Origin: Nematostella vectensis
Lineage: Eukaryota; Cnidaria; Anthozoa; Actiniaria; Edwardsiidae
Assembly (NCBI RefSeq): GCF_932526225.1
Contig: NC_064036.1
Span: 20,606,953-20,670,952, forward strand
Direction of reading: 5' to 3'
DNA: 64,000 nucleotides
Part shown: one piece after another, positions 53,370 to 64,000 of the stretch
Position numbering within the stretch: the first letter of the stretch is position 1
Layout of the letters: each line of letters starts with the position of its first letter
Made by a program: the position numbers and the translations under genes
Notes under the pieces: generated by a model
Databases searched by the model: none
Told to the model about the DNA's origin: nothing
What the model saw: the letters and a program-made list of their open reading frames with translations, nothing else

Positions 53370-54047
53370 ATGGCAAACAGCGACGTTAGCAGCGGTGCTA
53401 TATACCCCTCGCTTCCCATCGTCTGCCCCCCGAAGGGTACGCACATGACGCCTACCGCTCCGGCAAGCATCGGCGGCGACATGCAAAGCTTCCGACTCCA
53501 GAAAATATGTGACACTCAGGCGGTTCTAGACAACGAGATAACGCATCATCGACAGGTGCGGAAGAAGTATAAGCGCGCCTTCGCCGTTACCCATGTTGTG
53601 TCTGTGGCATCCGGCATCGCTGCAGGGGCGCTTTCCAGCGCCGGGGTGGGGGTCTCTTTGAGTGGGATAGGGGTTCTGATCGGCGGTCCGCTGGCAGGGG
53701 TCGCTGGGCTGGTCGGTGTCGTGGGCGCGGGGGTAGTCTCTAGGGGTCTTACGACCAAGGTGGCTAAACACGAAGACACGATGGTTTTAGCGGAGAGTAG
53801 GAAAAACTCGATCAGCGAGCTGGTCTCTAAGGCTCTGCAGGACGGGCATATCTCAGACGAAGAGTTTCGGCTAATACTTCAGGAACAAGAGAGATACTAC
53901 GCGCTCAAGGCCGCTATCAGAGCTCGACACGGCCTCGCACCGCGTGAGAAAAAAAGCAGGAAAGGGCCCTCCCTGGAGACACGCGAAAAGATGAAAAAGA
54001 GGCTGCGAGAAATTCGCGAGGAGTTTGGGAGCGAGGTGTTCGAGTAG
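53370..54047 (+). CDS. 225-residue protein with a glycine-rich hydrophobic centre
   Basis: Intact from ATG 53370. The N-terminus has YPSLPIVCPPKGTHMTP; then come a charged helix (FRLQKICDTQAVLDNEI, RQVRKKYKRAFAVTHVVSVA) and a long Ala/Gly/Val-rich hydrophobic region (about residues 72-126, two possible membrane passes, including GIGVLIGGPLAGVAGLVGVV). A conserved-looking cytosolic part (VAKHEDTMVLAESRKNSISE, ALQDGHISDEEFRLILQEQE) and a basic tail follow. Function unknown; I associate it with a highly multiplied cnidarian family. It is the only unbroken gene of the module. Its last 17 bases (from 54031) are the first bases of the 508-bp tandem duplication. Confidence 0.7.
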   Translation: MANSDVSSGAIYPSLPIVCPPKGTHMTPTAPASIGGDMQSFRLQKICDTQAVLDNEITHHRQVRKKYKRAFAVTHVVSVASGIAAGALSSAGVGVSLSGIGVLIGGPLAGVAGLVGVVGAGVVSRGLTTKVAKHEDTMVLAESRKNSISELVSKALQDGHISDEEFRLILQEQERYYALKAAIRARHGLAPREKKSRKGPSLETREKMKKRLREIREEFGSEVFE

Positions 54048-55053
54048 AACTCAGGTTTAAACGCCACGCCAGCGGCTTTGAATATACGGCCGAAAAACGG
54101 TTATTCCGCGCTCCGTAGGTTTTGCGTAGATTTATCCATCTACGCGAAGTGGTCCCGACGTAGATGGATATTTAGCAATTTACGCGGGGCCTCATCTGCA
54201 TGAGACGGGGCTGGGGGGCTCGGAGGGGCGCGCCGCGCCTCCCAAGCCTAAGATGGGGTTGGGGGGGGTCGGAGGGGCCCGCCGCGGCCCCCAGGGGGGT
54301 TTCACTCAAACCACCCAGTCCCCCCCTCCACCCTAAATCCTACACAGGACACTTGAACATTGTTGGGGTGGGGCGTGGGCGATGATTCAAAGAGGGGCAT
54401 TTTAATTTAATTTTTTATGTCTATGCCAAATATCTTTACATCATATCAGGGCTGCATCACAAACACCAGCATATTGTCTCTGTGATCAGCTGATTTTAGG
54501 CCATAAAGCATCATTCTGAACAGTATAGACAATATAAGCGAGGTGTTCGAGTAGAACTCAGGTTTAAACGCCACGCCAGCGGCTTTGAATATACGGCCGA
54601 AAAACGGTTATTCCGCGCTCCGTAGGTTTTGCGTAGATTTATCCATCTACGCGAAGTGGTCCCGACGTAGATGGATATTTAGCAATTTACGCGGGGCCTC
54701 ATCTGCATGAGACGGGGCTGGGGGGCTCGGAGGGGCGCGCCGCGCCTCCCAAGCCTAAGATGGGGTTGGGGGGGTCGGAGGGGCCCGCCGCGGCCCGCCG
54801 CGGCCCCCAGGGGGGTTTCACTCAAACCACCCAGTCCCCCCCTCCACCCTAAATCCTACACAGGACACTTGAACATTGTTGGGGTGGGGCGTGGGCGATG
54901 ATTCAAAGAGGGGCATTTTAATTTAATTTTTTATGTCTATGCCAAATATCTTTACATCATATCAGGGCTGCATCACAAACACCAGCATATTGTCTCTGTG
55001 ATCAGCTGATTTTAGGCCATAAAGCATCATTCTGAACAGTATAGACAATATAA
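54031..55053. repeat. 508-bp tandem direct duplication
   Basis: The unit starting GCGAGGTGTTCGAGTAGAAC at 54031 is repeated from 54539 to 55053. It is almost identical; the second copy carries an extra CCGCGGCCCG-type insertion. Each copy contains an inverted pair (CCATCTACG ... CGTAGATGG), a GC-rich middle, a CCACCCAGTCCCCCCCTCCA stretch and an AT-rich end. It includes the last codons of the gene at 53370-54047. Confidence 0.95.
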
Positions 55054-55832
55054 GGCACTCGTGCCTATTATCGGCCACTTCCTATTATCGGCCACCTGAA
55101 AATAATGTCAAATATTTCGTAAACTACGAAAAAGAAGCCGAAAATGACCAATCGATTCGAAGAAACAACGTCTGTTAAACATGTTTTCGAAAGCTTTTTA
55201 CGATTGTTTATTATTTCGCTAAGCTACGACAATTTATTCATACGCACCGTAAAATAGCGCACGAAAAATTGTCTTTTACTTGAAAACGCGAGGACGAAAA
55301 GAAGCTGTAAAAATCTTCAACGTTTACCGATCGCGATGAAAATCGCTCGGCAAATCCGCCACTCTGTTGTTGCCCCAGGGTGCTTTCTGGTCTTTGTTTC
55401 AGCCTCGGTTTCATGTGATCTTTCATTGTTTGGCCCTCGGTTGAGCGAATGCGAGTTTCGCCGTGCAGTTTGACACGCGCGCGTAATGTCAGTTTTCAAT
55501 CGCTTAGTACCGGGCCAAATAAAGCTTAAATAAGAATTGAAAAGCACTTTTGCAAACTACATTTATCAGGGATTATTATCTGTGGTATTTTAGCTAAAAT
55601 GAACCAAGCCTGGCCGATAATATGTAAGGGTGGCCGATAATAGGAAAGTCAAACACTCTCTACTAATTATTGTTTCCTCTCTAAACAAATTGGTAAATTC
55701 AAAATGTTTTTGTAGAATACTTATGTTGAATAGTCAAAGAATCTTCATTGCAAATAATGGGGAATGAATTTGTTTTGTTCGCGAGATATCTTAGCGTAAA
55801 CCTAAAGTGGCCGATAATAGGCACGGGTACCT
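55054..55832. mobile_element. About 0.78-kb non-autonomous DNA element with terminal inverted repeats
   Basis: Left GGCACTCGTGCCTATTATCG (then GCCACTT) matches right GATAATAGGCACGGGTACCT in inverse orientation. Extra GGCCGATAATA/TATTATCGGCCAC copies lie inside each end. No coding capacity was recognised. It is inserted directly behind the 508-bp duplication. A TTAA/ATAA-like target site is possible but not proven. Confidence 0.75.
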
Positions 55833-56851
55833 TAATGATTCTATTGTAGTCTTTATTTATACATGACATTTCAAACTAATGAGGAAAGATACACAAACAT
55901 CTTACCTAATTTTCACCACACTTCCAGATGACATAGTTAGTGACTTTATCCACTCAATGGAGTCACCGCAAACACATTACATCTGCACGCTGGCAGAAAA
56001 TGCAATGCTTTGCGGGTCAGAACAAAGACTACAAAACGAACACTTTCCTTTCGTTTTTTCTAATAAAATAGACTCAGTGAATAGATAAATTCATTGGACT
56101 GGCACCCTGGCATTTAATCGAAAGCTATTTGAAAGGACTGAAGAGTTGAGTTGAGGGAGGAACTTCAGCGTGAATTAAGTTATAAGTACATATCAGTTGT
56201 TGATTACTCGATGTTCGTCGTGAGTAGTGCTTCGAGCAAATCGGCGTTCTGTGTCGTTGAGGTTTCCTTTGATGAACCAAGACGGGATTTGCAATCTTGT
56301 TGTTAATCCTTAATTCTTTTGAGTCGACCTTCGTTTCCTTTAGAAAGCTCTATGTTAAACCAAGGTGCGTCGGTCTCAAAAAGGATTTCGCCACCATTGC
56401 AAATGGCCGTTGCACTGTTGTCTCAAAGACTGAACTTCTGGCTTTGGTCTCTATATTTGGGGGTTGTTTTGCGGCTGTTCTTTCGGTTGAATCTGCTATC
56501 CACAATAACAAACTGAGTGGAGGCTCGGAGGAAGGAAAAGAGTGGGACTAGAGCAAAAGGACTGATTGACACTGGGAAAATGGCGCTAATTTCAAAAGCA
56601 GCCTCCATTCACAACAAAAAAGACGGAAAATGCCGTATTATTACAGCACGTCGAAGACAAAAAATACTATACATGCAACAGAAACCACATTAATTATTAA
56701 ATTAGAGCTTTGTTGACAATAAAAAGTTGTTTTTATTATGCTTTATTCGAGCTATGATTCCCCCCCTTTGATAATGTTACCAGCCGCCATGTTGGATACT
56801 GATTAGTATGCAAAAAAGGGGGCGGAGAGATCCGTTTTATACCGCGCGTTC
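55833..56851. other. Intergenic DNA without a recognised gene
   Basis: ORFs up to 84 codons carry no motif. The sequence becomes GC-richer toward 56820 near the F-box gene promoter. Confidence 0.35.
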
Positions 56852-57014
56852 TAGCCTGCTAGCCGGCTCGGCTCTCATTGTGGATTATTCGGAAATGTTT
56901 TATTTTGGAATATTGGGAACCCTGTGCGCACCTCGGCCTTCGCGCGCGCACAGGGTTCGCAATATTCGAAAATAAAACATGAATAACCCACAATGAGAGC
57001 CGGCTAGCAGGCTA
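56852..57014. mobile_element. 163-bp palindromic MITE-like hairpin
   Basis: TAGCCTGCTAGCCGGCTCGG at the left pairs with GAGCCGGCTAGCAGGCTA at the right. The arms extend about 75 bp (CTCTCATTGTGGATTATTC, CCCTGTGCGC) around a small CG-rich loop, with few mismatches. It lies about 260 bp upstream of the F-box gene start. Confidence 0.85.
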
Positions 57015-57272
57015 AAATCTTTCATTCCAAGAATTTTATAGATCCTTACGATCGTGGGATTGTATTGAGAATCAATGGAGAATCAATACAATCCACAGAT
57101 AAAACCGCAAATCGGAAACAGGAGTTCCCAGAGTGCCTTTCGCTTGTGCATGGTTTCTGATTTCACTTCCGGTTCCGAAAGCAAAACAAACGCAGTATCA
57201 CATCAACAGTAAGCGCGCAAACGTTTTTTTTTTTTTCAAACAAACGTCATTCTTTCCCATTCTTATCGCAAA

Positions 57273-59526
57273 ATGCCCGTCTTTCTCGATGAGATTCTTC
57301 TTCAGATCTTTCGATACTTTGATGCATTTATTTTGACCAAGATCTGCTCGGTGTGTAAGCAATGGAATAGCATTTCAAAAACTCCTTCACTATGGCGCCG
57401 TCTTGTACTTCGCAGATGGCAATCACAAAGATTTCTATTTGCAAACGTTCCTCCATCCAGTGTCAACTGGAGAAAAGTCTACCAAGAAATTTTTCAGCGA
57501 GGAAACTTCTCTCCAGATGATATGAAATACTTTATTTCAAGTCGAATTGGCGAAGACGAACTTGTTGTGGCAGAACTTCGCGAAGCCATGCTTCAACACA
57601 TGTCAAAAGTACTTGTCAAGTGGGCCGCCTCACATCCGTTTGATGGCGAAGACAACGCTAACTATCCCCAATTCAATCGAAATTTCGACTTTTACTACGA
57701 TACCCACAATCTCCAATGGACATTTATTGACAAGCGGCAAGAGTACATCGAGGATTTGATGGGCTACAAACTCTCCTCCAAACTGTCAAGAAGGGCACGC
57801 TATATTCGACCGTACCAAGTTATGGCAAGCTGCACGATGCTCTACCGGTGGCTTGTCCTGTTCCGATCACTGTCTCACGACGACCATGGCCTCACATTTT
57901 ACCGAATTTGGCGGCAACATTTAAAACACAGGGAGACCGGATTAGTATTTGAGGTTTGTGACTGGAAGGCTGCAATGTCATGTAGCTTTCTTAATGGAAA
58001 ACCTCCACTTGGATCCTACAAGGATGACTGCCTAGAACTGATGGATCTCCTATCTCACCCAAATTTCATAATGCATCCACATGGACTCCCAAGTGGAGTA
58101 CGTCTTCTTGAATTAAACCCCCCTGATTTCTCATCTTCTGACACAAGCCTCAGCCGACAAACCTCCACTTCCTCATTAGTGTCTCAAACAATTAATGTCA
58201 CTGATATTCGGCTAGGCCCCAAGCTCTGGGGAATGAGTGGTACAGAAAGTGATGAAGAGTCAGACTCCTACGACAGTGGTTATTTTACTAACTGTGAGTA
58301 TTTTATCAGTGTCAATCACTGGGATGTTGAAGAGCAGCACACTCTACAAACAAGTGTTGCTGAATCGTGGTCTGTCATGTTCACCAAAAGGGAACCACAC
58401 TTGTACCTGGTATTTGATGTGAACGATGAAAGCTGGTATTTTTACCCAGTCAACAAATCCATCACTGATGACTGGAAGGATAGTTATTGGGGAGTAAGGA
58501 ATATTCAGTGTGATGATGTAATACAGTCGTATCAAGTCCTGCCTCTCCATGGGACAAGGGTGGAGCCCATCCCAAGCTGCCTTGCTCTCTACCGGCTGAT
58601 TTGTCTATTTGACTTGAATGTCAGACACTATGTTAGTGTTAATGAGGCTGATGTATGGTCTGTCAAGCTTATTCACAATCAGACTCAGGCTTGCGTTGAA
58701 TTGAAGGATCATAATGGTGAGTGTTTCTTGAGCTGTTTGAGTTCCAAGCTCAAGTTAGCAGGGTTCCACTGCACTGTGTATGTAGTGTATATGAAACATG
58801 GGGTGGCCATCTCCCCTCCCCCTCACTTCTCTTCTACTACTGTATCTGCCCATTTTTGCAGCTTCATTTGATTTTTGGGACTCAAGGGCTGCCTAGCAAA
58901 GCAGTAAATGGCTGCAAGAGGAACTATTAATTTGTATGAGGACCAATGAGCTAGAGAGTACAGTATTATATGTTATTATTATTATTTGTTATTAGCTAAA
59001 TCATATACAATATGAAGGGTGAAAAAAAATGAATTAAGCTGAATTCTCTTTTTTAGGCTGGTTTGAAGTTCTTGTTACCCTGACAGAAGAGCTTTTGGCA
59101 GAGTTAAACACTGTGAAAGTGAGACCCCACATTGAAATGCAAAGCTACTCAAAGACAGCTACCTCAGATTGCATAGAGGCTATGAATATTGGAGGGCTGA
59201 ATTGCTCACATGTTGATGATTATGATGGTGATGTTGATGATGACAATGATGAAACAGATAACTGTAGTATTTTTTCTGAACCAGAAAGACAAGAAAGTCT
59301 GTTCCACTATATGGACGGCTTCCATCCTCCAGACATTGAAGATGATGCTATTAATTTGTATAGTGATGAGCAATTCAAGGGTGGCAAAGCTGAGGGACGA
59401 GAGGGGGGATCCATTGAATCAAGCAACCTTGAGTTATTCAAGTCTGATGTGGTCACCTTGCTGACCCTGCTAATGAATGAGAAATTTGGTCATCCTTATG
59501 GCACAATAGCAGGGGCTGTTGCATAA
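57273..59526 (+). CDS. F-box domain protein, two coding exons
   Basis: Coding exons 57273-58716 (donor GTGAGT) and 59057-59526 (acceptor TTTTTTAG) join in phase 1 and give 637 aa. The N-terminus is a clear F-box (residues about 3-50: PVFLDEILLQIFRYFDA, ICSVCKQWNSISKTPSLWRR), which binds Skp1 and makes the protein a substrate receptor of an SCF ubiquitin ligase. The rest has no WD40 or leucine-rich repeats. It contains YYDTHNLQWTFIDKRQEYIE, a Ser-rich linker (about 290-330), an SDEESDSYDSGYF patch, beta-rich segments (HLYLVFDVNDESWYFYPVNK), and in exon 2 a very acidic stretch (DDYDGDVDDDNDETD). The subfamily is not recognised. If the donor is not used, the first exon reads through to a 532-residue product. 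Confidence 0.8.
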
Positions 59527-60024
59527 TATATTTAACAATTACACTACTGTACGATTTCAAGTTTTCAATGAGTCAATAGATAGTCAACAAGGCACGTAGC
59601 TCATAGAAAAACGAGAACGAGTAGTCTAATTGTTTTAGTATAGATCCACTAACATACTACCTTCAAATAAATGACGATTTTAATAATTCTCAAAAATAAA
59701 TAACTGCTTTTGGTGTGAAAATGCTGGCTTTTTCGCTACTCATTATCTATGGCTCAATAGATAGTGAGTACAGGAAAAAATAGATAGTGAGTACAGGGGC
59801 CAATCAAATTGCGAGATTCATGATAGTATGTGAGTGGATTATACTAAATGTGTGTAGTATATATACAAAGTGCACCCCCTTCCTACCCTTCTGTGCCAAG
59901 ATTTCTGTGTCGCTTGTTTTATTTTGACACAAAAAGCTCTGCATGGGAGGGTATACCCTTCTAGGGGCTACTTGAATGTTCGCTGTCGCTCATTTTGCAG
60001 TTTGGGGGTGGAAAAAAAAATTCT
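59527..60024. other. 3' flank of the F-box gene
   Basis: Likely 3' UTR and flank: AATAAATGACG near 59666 and AATAAATAAC near 59695 could be poly(A) signals. ATAGATAGTGAGTACAGG occurs twice near 59758-59800. Confidence 0.4.
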
Positions 60025-60262
60025 GTTACCTGCTACAGTAAGCAAACTGGGGGCACCGCCATGCCCCTGCTACAGTAAGCAAACTGGGGGCACCGCCATG
60101 CCCCTGCTACAGTAAGCAAACTGGGGGCACCGCCATGCCCCTGCTACAGTAAGCAACAAACTGGGGGCACCGCCATGCCCCTGCTACAGTAAGCAAACTG
60201 GGGGCACCGCCATGCCTCTGTTACAGTAAGCAAACTGGGGGCACCGCCATGCCCCTGTTGAT
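60025..60262. repeat. 37-bp minisatellite, about six copies
   Basis: Unit CTGCTACAGTAAGCAAACTG plus GGGGCACCGCCATGCCC. One copy has an extra CAA. Confidence 0.95.
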
Positions 60263-60402
60263 CAATTTTCCTAACAAAAGAAAATCCAAATTTCAATTTT
60301 AAGCAAAAGATACAAAGATCCTTGTAAAACAAGAGATATGACATCACATATATAAGAATAAAAGAAAAAAAATTGGTGTCTCAAGAGTCTTCCTTACCCT
60401 TT

Positions 60403-61091
60403 TGCAAGTCTTAGAACAGCGTGGCGGGGGATGAAGGGCAGGATTTTTTTTAGATAGTATTTACATCCTGTATTTTCAAAAAATCATGTCATTGCTTTAG
60501 CGGGGGGGGGGGGGGGGGGGGGGGGGGTTTCCGAAAATACGCCGATTCACTTTTTCTTTTTAAAAAATCCGCCGCACAAAGTTTTGCTTCCATCTTAATC
60601 CGCAACGATAGACGACAACAATCGATGTATTTTTTTTTTTTTTTGTTATTTGAACAGGTACGTTTTAAGAATCCGACCATCCGCTTTGCTTTTTCTTTAA
60701 AACCACAATCCACATGCCATTTCAGGCCGGATCTGCCGATCTGAAAAACTTGGCAAGTCTTAGAACAGCGTGGCGGAGGATGAAAGGCAGGATTTTTTTT
60801 AGATAGTATTTTCATCCTGTATTTTCAAAAAATCATGTCATTGCTTTAGCGGGGGGGGGGGGGGGGGGGGGGGGTTTCCGAAAATACGCCGATTCACTTT
60901 TTCTTTTTAAAAAATCCGCCGCACAAAGTTTTGCTTCCATCTTAATCCGCAACGATAGACGACAACAATCGATGTAATTTTTTTTTGTTATTTGAACAGG
61001 TACGTTTTAAGGATCCGACCATCCGCTTTGCTTTTTCTTTAAAACCACAATCCACATGCCATTTTAGGCCAGATCTGCCGATCTGAAAAAC
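60403..61091. repeat. Tandem duplication (period about 349 bp) with long G runs
   Basis: GCAAGTCTTAGAACAGCGTG occurs at 60404 and 60753. Each copy contains a pure G tract (26 bases at 60502-60527; 24 bases at 60851-60874), a T run and the block TTAAAACCACAATCCACATG. Differences are few, so the duplication is recent. Confidence 0.9.
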
Positions 61092-61835
61092 TTTCCCCCC
61101 TTCCCCTCCCGAGTCACACCCGCCACCCACCCCCTTTCACGACGTTGGAAATGACGACTGAGAGCCTTGCTTTCATGGCAAAATACGTTCCCCGGTGATA
61201 ATTGTTGCATTTATTGAGATAAAAACATGAGCAAGTGTAGTGATAATCCGTATTAACGATAAGCGATAGTAATTGACAATCTTATGTTTAGAGCCTCGCT
61301 TCCACGTCAAAATAGCCACGTGACCTTCTTAAATCGGTTTGTGGGTTCTACCACATCATATCACATAATATAAGAAATCTGAGCAAATTTGGCTGAAAAT
61401 AGGCTCAAATAAGCGGTAGTTATTAGTCAATATAATATTAGAGCCTCGCTTCCATGTAGAAGGGTCACGTGACCTCCCAACATGTACTTATGGTATAACA
61501 TGAATAATACTATCCCCTAATAAATCTGAGCAAGTTTGGTGACATTTGGTTGCAAATATGTAAAGTTAACTGCAATTTCTCAGCCTCGTTTCCATGCTGA
61601 GCAATTTGAGGCCCTTCTTTAACCCCCCCTAGTAGCTTACCCAACAAGTTAAAAAATTGCCGACAACATTTTTTGTGTTCCTTAGGGTCCCCTCAACACT
61701 TCTAGATAGGTGGCTTGTTCTCTTCACAAAAATCCCACGGGAATATACATGCTCCCTGACTATTTTTCGAAATGCCCTAATACGCTTGAGCACAGACATT
61801 ACCCATGATCCATTGTAAGCATTGACTGATTCAAC
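61092..61835. other. Upstream region of the PSMD2 gene
   Basis: Contains several diverged copies of a phrase beginning GAGCCTCGCTTCCA and ending near CACGTGACC (about 61288, 61440; weaker at 61160 and 61581), roughly 140-150 bp apart. This is a degenerate tandem repeat in the presumed promoter-side region. Confidence 0.5.
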
Positions 61836-64000
61836 ATGGCGCCGACCGCAGCAACAGAACAGAAGAAAACTGAAAAGGAGAGCAAAAAAGACGAAGCTAA
61901 GGCTAAAGATGAACCGAAAAGAGAAGAAGAAGTCGAGTTGGTGGGTAAAATCAGTTGTCACGGCGTTTTTACAAGTTATTCTTTTAATCACGAGACGTAA
62001 TCGCCGGTTTTTGCCTTCTTTCAACTACCATGCCGGCCGTGACTCATCAAAATAAGACAAAAAAAATGTTTATTTCTCCTATTTTATGAGTATTTTTGAT
62101 ACTCTAACAGAGTGAAGAAGATAAACTACTTCAGGAGGAACTCACAATGCTGGTGGAAAGGTTGAAAGTAAGTGAAAAATCTCAAAAACTTCACATGAAA
62201 AAAAAAAAGAATAATGATAATGACAGACTTTGTCACTCACGTTTTCATTTCAGGAGAAGTATGAGCTGTAGTTGTAAAGCTTTTTTATACGCTAAAGGGA
62301 AAACATAAATTGCCCACCAGCCATAAAATACTTATATTGACAGCTATTTTCTTGAGATCTGGGATAGGAAACCACTGTTCCCAGATTGTGGTCAATCTTA
62401 TTGTCCCATATTTGTCAGGATTTTTATGAGTTCCATTTATAGGAAATTTGTGAAAAGTTGTTTAAGAGGCTCTCCGTGTAAGCTTTGAGCAACTTGTGAC
62501 ATAGCCCAAAAATCGAAAAAAAAAGCTAGGAAGTAAAGGTATTACCCACGTAACCCTCATCATATGCCATATGGATTGAGTTATTTTGGTGAGAAAACTA
62601 ATGGATATTTACCCTCGAAAATATTTCAAAATAATACCCGGTTTTTGACAATTTTTTGGTTAGAGTTGGCTTATTTCTAAAATCTTGAAAATATTCATTT
62701 TTAGACCATTTATGTTTTTGCTTACACATGATATTAGGCCGTATTAGTAGGAATTAGTAGGGAGATTCAGATAAAGTGTTTGGTATTTTCGAAAAGCTCA
62801 GTAGACAGGGAAGTTTTTGGTAAAGTTATTTGCGCGGGTACTCTCATGTAGGTTATTTTTTACAAGACCTCGAGATTACCCTAAATTGCTATAAATTTGC
62901 ATAACAAAAGCAGCATGTCGAAATGAAAGAGACACAAAAGTGTGGACACGAAATGTGAGTATAATTTATGTGCAGGGCTAGGGCTCATCAACATTTTGTC
63001 ACGGCTCCGGGGCTGGAAAACTGTCCATAACTGTCTCACCTTTTAAGCTCTGAGCTTATCTAAATACTTTGTATTACAGCTTGTATATGTCCATTTCGTT
63101 GGGCTTATAATGTTCTGGTATTCACTTCATGTTCGATGTTCATCTGTTGACGCTTGAAAAGGACAATCATTTCTCTTCCAGTGAAAAAAAAATATATATA
63201 AGTTTATATGTAAAAATGCAAAATATAGACACGAAGACTTTGGCTTTGAACAATGCTTTAAAAAGGTAGAATAAAAGGTCTCAAAAATTTTCTTGACTGC
63301 GATCATTCTCCAAAAACTCCAGAGACTATGAACAGAAGTGACAAATCTAACGAAACAATTAGCAAAGTTGTGCACCTACAAAAGCTGGCGATTGCACCAA
63401 AAAAGGTGGATACCCTTTGATGCAAAAATGAGAGATTAAAGAGACTTTTTTTAAAGTATGTATTTTTTTCGTAATTTTCATGATTAGGGCACAGGCCTTG
63501 TATGTGAAAATTTGATCCCGTTTTTCAGGGTGTTTGCCTGCTCCAATTTTTTTCTATGCAAGAAACCATTAACAAAACTGTTACAATTAGTCCGATGTTC
63601 GCCCCTTTTTTGACGTAGATTGACTGGACTATAATACGGGCTGCATCACTCGTGCACTTAATAGCTGAGAAACTAATAGTAGTACAGATGATTGTCCCTA
63701 CTTATGAGCCCCTGGGATTAAACATGGGAGCTAGATGTAAAATTATTCAACTCCCTCCCCCCTTCTTTTGAGCAACAACTTGCAAAGGCTCCTCCACCGG
63801 AGCGGTGTTTATGGGTAGGATTCAAGGTCCCCTCCCTCCTTCGGGTCCTTCCTTTTTACATAACCTTGAAATTACATAACCTTGCCTTTTTCATGATATT
63901 CCAGGAAAGAAATGTGTCGTTGCACAAGCCCGCTTTGGAAGCACTCCGCTCACAAATCAGGGCAAGCACAAGCTCCATGACATCTGTGCCCAAACCACTC
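61836..64000 (+). CDS. PSMD2: 26S proteasome regulatory subunit Rpn1/PSMD2, N-terminal part
   Basis: Coding exons 61836-61940, 62111-62167 and 63905 to the window edge, all phase 0; 86 residues visible. The first exon is a Lys/Glu-rich leader ([20 protein letters not shown]). The second reads [19 protein letters not shown] and the third [20 protein letters not shown], then [12 protein letters not shown]. This is the conserved start of PSMD2, the non-ATPase base subunit that docks ubiquitin-like domains of shuttle receptors and Usp14 on the 19S particle. The gene continues beyond the window. A small exon-like segment with a stop (62254-62271) lies in the second intron. Confidence 0.93.

Larger units (their letters stand above)
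50403..54047. mobile_element. GC-rich four-gene virus-like module attached to the Polinton
   Basis: Four closely packed genes: a plus-strand coiled-coil/membrane protein (50403-51173), a convergent minus-strand gene overlapping its end by 13 bp (52634-51161), a divergent plus gene starting 31 bp away (52666-53342) and a plus gene 27 bp later (53370-54047). Base composition is visibly richer in G and C than the Polinton or host DNA. Three of four genes carry a stop or frameshift. None has a replication or integration motif. I know similar proteins only as lineage-expanded uncharacterised families of cnidarians; membership of a second virus-like element is inferred. Confidence 0.6.

Overview
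This is eukaryotic, animal nuclear DNA: compact GT-AG introns, minisatellites, foldback/MITE-like elements and a decayed Polinton (Maverick). A clear Smad4 (co-Smad) gene, a 26S proteasome Rpn1/PSMD2 gene and a Ly6/uPAR-type gene show it is metazoan. The Polinton cargo and the expanded ORF families suggest a cnidarian, most likely an anthozoan such as a sea anemone or coral. That placement is inference; no species marker was seen.

Layout. Positions 1-4720 (minus) hold an 11-exon gene, open at its 3' end, built partly from duplicated symmetric exons with a PW-acidic motif. A roughly 450-bp shared promoter region separates it from a candidate 41-residue membrane protein (5171-5959, plus). Smad4 follows (6230-14287, seven coding exons, 461 aa). 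From 14.3 to 32 kb there is no confident complete gene: minisatellites, a tRNA-like sequence, a 2.4-kb foldback element carrying a broken ORF, MITEs and hairpins. A GPI-anchored Ly6-type protein is encoded in three exons at 32790-37982; a matching alternative signal-peptide exon lies at 27750-27804, and its first intron contains a 2-kb 48-bp tandem array. Two more arrays (51 bp and 54 bp) occupy 39.3-40.5 kb.

From 40.8 to 50.3 kb lies a Polinton, almost all on the minus strand: unknown gene, protein-primed DNA polymerase B, BRO-N/VRR-nuclease, small protein, protease remnant joined to a PLA2-like/integrase/chromodomain ORF, small capsid-associated protein, double-jelly-roll major capsid protein, small basic protein and penton-like minor capsid protein. 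It is riddled with frameshifts, stops and deletions, its packaging ATPase was not found, and it should be inactive. Directly attached (50.4-54.05 kb) is a visibly GC-richer four-gene module of membrane-segment proteins with virus-like tight packing. I recognise these as lineage-expanded families without known function, and this is the best candidate for an undescribed system.

The right end holds a 508-bp tandem duplication, a 0.78-kb TIR element, a hairpin element about 260 bp upstream of an F-box protein gene (57273-59526), further tandem repeats, and the first three coding exons of PSMD2 (61836 to the window edge).
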